DNA of 64,000 nucleotides, taken from Limnoperna fortunei (Eukaryota > Mollusca > Bivalvia > Mytilida > Modiolidae). Positions 59,808 through 64,000 of this stretch are shown in pieces. Made by a program: the position numbers and the translations under genes. Position 1 is the stretch's first letter, and each line of letters starts with the position of its first letter. The notes beneath the pieces are model-generated. The model made no database searches, was not told where the DNA came from, and saw only the letters and a program-made list of their open reading frames with translations. The DNA lies in the NCBI GenBank assembly GCA_944474755.1, contig OX104115.1, positions 51,898,648 to 51,962,647 on the forward strand, in the 5' to 3' direction.

Positions 59808-60859
59808 TCGAATAATCCAGCGAGAAATTCAGCGTGGGTTAAGAAGTAATGATTAGATTAATTTGTATATATAATAGTAAGTCAAAGCACTAAATGCTCA
59901 TTTTGAACACGAAAACTCTTTTTAAGTTAATAGAACAAACAACTTTTACTAATACTTCACAAAATAATTTCTATCATTAACTCATATATTACATACAGGG
60001 TAAAACTCATTTCTTGTAAAAAAAATAATAAATAAATATGACGTGCCTAAAACGCTTTGAGCCGACACCTGTGAAAAAACTAGTATATGCTTATTATCAT
60101 CGTCATAAACGATCAACATTCTTTATGGCGACGTCATAGCAATATTTTTTTACGTATTTTAACGCGGTCACAATAAGGTTTGTGTCCTTGATGGCCAACG
60201 AGTCCTGCGACTCATAGTTTACGTTGTAGATAAAAGTTAATATACATGTATATGTCCATTAGAATCAAAATAATTTATCGGAGGCACAAATATAAACAGA
60301 TTTTATCACGGGTTAGTCCTTTATGCCCACATTTTACCCCCCCCCCCTTTTTTTTACCCTCGCTTAAGCTTGCGGTAAAATATTTGGTATAAAAGGTCAA
60401 CCAAAAAGTAAGATCAGTATGTATTCGTGCCCCCGATGAATTTTTTTCTAATATTTCGTACAGACATTAATGTATCAAAGTGCTTTAATTCATCGCATTA
60501 TATATGAAATGTAAAAATATTAGTAAACATAGTGAGAAAATAATAATAACAAGTTTAACGACCCTAATTGAACAAAATTTAAATAATTTTTTTTTCCCAA
60601 AATAATACGCAATATGCTAAAGAAATGAAAACCCTTAAATAAAAATACCAAACCTGCTTAATTAAGTAATTTATTTTTAGCTTTTACAATAGATCACAAT
60701 AGTATTTCTTTTGACCACACGAATTAAAAACATGCACTGGAGCCTGTACGGTGTTTAAAGTACTTAGTAAATCTACAATTAATCACATGCATATCAACAC
60801 TGAGGATGAGTTTTGCCTTATTGCGGCAAGAGTGTGCCCGATTCTACGAAATCCCAGAA

Positions 60860-61025
60860 GGCTCATTCGAGATTCGAGGTTCGAAATTCAATATAGTTAT
60901 AACCAATCAGATTGCGTGTGACATAATCATCTACCAATCAGTATAGTTCTTATATATTCGAGATTCGAAATTCGAAATTCAAAATAGTTTTAGCCAATCA
61001 GATTGCTTGTGACATAATCTCTACC
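60860..61025. repeat. TTCGAA microsatellite repeat, inverted copy
   Basis: CCCAGAAGGCTCATTCGAGA leads into ATTCGAGATTCGAAATTCG tracts, with ACCAATCAGATTGC and GTGACATAATC on both sides. This is the 57595-58410 and 61480-62070 repeat in opposite orientation. Confidence 0.6.
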
Positions 61026-61079
61026 AATCAGAATTCCTTGGTTATATCGCAACTACATAAAATTTGGTTTAGTTTTAAG

Positions 61080-62070
61080 AAAGTTAAAGCGAAAACCATG
61101 ATTAATGAGGATTACTGAAAATTTCTAAGTTCAGAGAGCCATAACTACCATATAAATTTAGGAATCAACAATTCCTGATAAAATGCACAACTACATATAT
61201 GGTGTAATAGTTGCATACCAAGTTTCATAAAAATTTGTATAGTACTGAGTAGTTTCAGAGGATTTGTGCTCACAAGATAATAAATGGGTATTTTCAGCAC
61301 ATTTCTAAGTTCCAAGGGCCAAAATAAGCCCGTGGCGGATCCAGAAATTTCGAAAAAGGGTAGGAGGGCACTGACTGGCCGAGGGGGGGGGCCCACTTTG
61401 GTCATGCTTCAATGATTTCCTATATATCCAACCAATTTTTTTTAATCAAACGGGAGGGCCCCCTCTGGATCCACCCCTGATAGCCCCCACACAAAATTTG
61501 AGGACCAAAATGCCCTGGTAATATGCACAACTAAATATGTTGTACCTACTATATACCAAGTTTTGTAAAACTCCATACAGTAGTTTCAAAGGAGTAGCTC
61601 CGACAAAATGATAAATGAGTATTTTCAGCAAATTTTAAATTCAAAGGGCCCATAACTCCCACTAAAATTTGAAGATCAAAATTCCCTGGTAACATGCACA
61701 ACTACATATGGTGTACTTCCTACAAACCACGTTTTGTTGAATTCCGTTCTACAGGTATATTCTTGTTTCTTGATTTGTAAAATCAAGATGTGATTGTGAT
61801 CCGAATTAATTTGATAAAATAACAAATAAAGCTTGTTCATTCTTTGACAAATATGTGGACGGTTAAAACCCCAAATAAAAATAATAGCACTTGGCTACGT
61901 TTATATAAGAACTATTCTGATTGGTAGACGATTATGTCACACGCAATCTGATTGGTCTCGAATCTCGAGTTTCGAATCTCGAATTTCGAATTTCGATTCT
62001 CGAATTTCGAGTTTCGAATCTCGAATCTCGAATTTCGAATATCGAATGAGCCTTCTGGGCTTTCGTACGA
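61080..62070. repeat. Tandem and dispersed repeat block, related to 57840-58410
   Basis: TACCAAGTTT, CATAACTCCCAC and TGCACAACTACATATGGTGT recur near 61180, 61525 and 61700. From about 61570 the order matches 57840-58410, including AATAATAGCAC, ATTGGTAGACGATTATGTCA, the TTCGAA tract (61958-62042) and GAGCCTTCTGGGCTTTCGTA. A poly-G run occurs at about 61384. Non-coding. Confidence 0.65.
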
Positions 62071-62730
62071 TTCAGCATTAATTGACGCGGATTGCTAGCT
62101 CTCCGCCGTAGGTAGGATACTTCTCTCCAAATAAAAACTGGACGATATAGTTGAAAATTGTTGAAAGTAGCTTTAAAGTTCATTACACCAAACAAACAAA
62201 AAATGTCATTTTGTATGAACTTGGCATTTGACGAAAATGTTTTATCGTAGGATGTGATGTAACATTAAACTATCGTTCACGAATAATAAAAAAATAATTA
62301 TAAGAAGAAACGTACAACTTTATTCATGGCTGATTTATGAAAGGGAAATTTGAATGGGTTACAGCTGTCAACTTCTTTAAGAAAACTCTAAAGTCTATAA
62401 TTGGCACTTTGTTTAACATCGAATAATCAATAAACACCAACTCTTTTATAACTTTAATTGGATATTGACTTCGAATGTTTTTTAATGTATCATTGTCGTT
62501 GTGATGATAGTTAATAGTTCAAACTTAAGTTTTCATTTGTTTGTTTATGTGTTTTTTATTTTTTATTTTTTTGCTTGTTTGTGTGTTTTAACTATGAACA
62601 ACACCCTGGTAAATGGTAAATAATGGTGGTGTTGACCACAATCTGTGCGAATATTGGAACCTTCACTATTAACAGTTAAATATCAGTTTATAACATATTA
62701 CAATATCTGACGTTATGTCCGCCAGGATGA

Positions 62731-63165
62731 TATTACTAGTCTGTATTTACCCTGGAGTTGCGTCTCTTGCATTACAGTGGATTTATGGCCATAATCTGAC
62801 ATATGACACCACATGATTTTAGCAAACACCGACATCATCTCACTAAGGTATTATAATAATATGTTATTGTCTTCTGTTAAACCTGGGACCATACTTGGAG
62901 GTTTCCCAGTGTTCGACCTACAGAGCTACCCAACGAGTCCCCTGGCGGCGGTTAGGGGAGAACCTCTCGTTAGGGTTTGTCAGGTCATAATAGGAAGCCT
63001 GGCCGCATACCCTAGTGGGTGAAGTGTTTAGAGAGTTCCACGCTTCTTCCACGATAAAGACCCTTTTGTAGATTTCGAAAAAGAGTAGGCTCATTGTAGC
63101 ACCTACACAATTCTAAATTCTCTGCCCGTACCAAATACTCCATACCTTTCCAATGGCAGTCAAAA
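62731..63165. repeat. 435-bp tandem duplication, copy 1
   Basis: It begins TATTACTAGTCTGTATTTAC and runs through AAACCTGGGACCATACT and TCCCCTGGCGGCGGTTAGGG to CCATACCTTTCCAATGGCAG. It is nearly identical to the next 435 bp. Read on the minus strand, the right half of both copies is open over about 45-75 codons (EYLVRAENLELCRCYNEPT), but I do not recognise it. Confidence 0.8.
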
Positions 63166-63597
63166 TATTACTAGTCTGTATTTATCCTGGAGTTGTGTCT
63201 CTTGCATTACAGTGGATTTATGGCATAATCTGACATATGACACCACATGATTTTAGCAAACACCGACATCATCTCACTAAGGTATTATAATAATATGTTA
63301 TTGTCTTCTGTTAAACCTGGGACCATACTGGGAGGTTTCCCAGAGTTCGACCTACAGAGCTGCCCAGCGAGTCCCCTGGCGGTGGTTAGGGGAGAACCTC
63401 TCGTTAGGGTTTGTCAGGTCATAATAGGAAAGCCTGGCCGCGGACCCTAGTGGATGAAGTGTTTAGAGAGTTCCACGCTTCTTCTACGATAAAGACCCCT
63501 TTGTAGATTTCGAAAAAGAGTAGGCTCATTGTAGCACCTACACAATTCTAAATTCTCTGCCCGTACCAAATACTCCATACTTTTCCAATAGCAGTAA
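63166..63597. repeat. 435-bp tandem duplication, copy 2
   Basis: Directly abuts copy 1, with scattered substitutions and small indels. It ends near TCCAATAGCAG. Just beyond (63635-63680) lies the ATAGCTGAAATAATGCTCGC repeat core also found in inverted form at 45938-45967. Confidence 0.8.
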
Positions 63598-64000
63598 AAA
63601 TTGTATTCCCTATTTCCCATCCCACCCTCGTCCTGAATATAGCTGAAATAATGCTCGCTGGACGTAAAACAAACACCCAATCATTCAATCTTCTGTTAAA
63701 CAAATCTAAAATTATAAACAAATACATGTAATCTTTTTTTCCATAGATTTATTATTTTGCCGACATGGAGGTCAATCCATACTATTTTGTGTTGTACATT
63801 TATAATTGTGTGACCTGTATGTCATTATTATATTGAACATATGTGTAATCTATAATAATAGGCATCAATTTTGTTATGTGTAAAACAGGGTTCTTGCAAA
63901 GTTACATGTATGTAGCTTTTTCATGCATTTTGGACAGTATAGTACAGGTATATTACAGTACTACATGTACAATGTAACATCACGGATGATCAACGCTGAA

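Overview
This window is AT-rich animal nuclear DNA, with short exons, long introns, GT-AG splice sites, secreted and membrane multidomain proteins, and many SINE, foldback and retroelement relics. The gene content (an expansion of uromodulin-type D8C and VWDE-like proteins) and the style of the reverse-transcriptase relics suggest a marine bivalve, probably mytilid. The species call is inference from recognition only.

The core of the window (1-51000) is a cluster of four related type I transmembrane genes, all carrying or descending from D8C modules (eight-cysteine domains of uromodulin/GP2/OIT3) or the VWDE membrane-proximal region. Gene A (455-2927, +) is only the 3' end of a VWDE-like gene and has a 2-bp frame defect in its first visible exon. 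Gene B (6397-16440, +) encodes a signal peptide, D8C modules, a Thr/Ser stalk, one transmembrane helix and a cytoplasmic tail with an ITAM-like tyrosine motif; it has an in-frame TAA in exon 3. Gene C (26963-19266, -) is intact (12 exons, 575 codons): three D8C modules, a poly-Thr stalk, a transmembrane helix and a different tail with a PPxY motif. Gene D (37050-50999, +) is intact (19 exons, 1094 codons): D8C, Ig/VWDE-type region, VWD, cysteine-rich region with a furin motif, EGF, second furin motif, transmembrane helix and a short tail shared with A. Exon lengths and phases add up to one open frame in C and D. I assembled these models by eye from splice signals, phase and paralogue comparison.

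B and C are convergent (tail to tail), and C and D are divergent (heads about 10 kb apart). B and C keep nearly the same extracellular modules but have unrelated cytoplasmic tails. This suggests cell-surface or immune recognition proteins coupled to different signalling outputs; that function is inference.

The gaps between genes (2928-6396, 16441-19265, 26964-37049, 51000-64000) hold mostly repeats: reverse-transcriptase relics of one family, tRNA-derived SINEs, several foldback elements, a 491-bp terminal-inverted-repeat element with a perfect 9-bp target duplication, minisatellites, a 1.9-kb element with long inverted termini, and tandem duplications at 55.6-56.4 kb and 62.7-63.6 kb. The last 13 kb shows no convincing gene, only one weak two-exon candidate.
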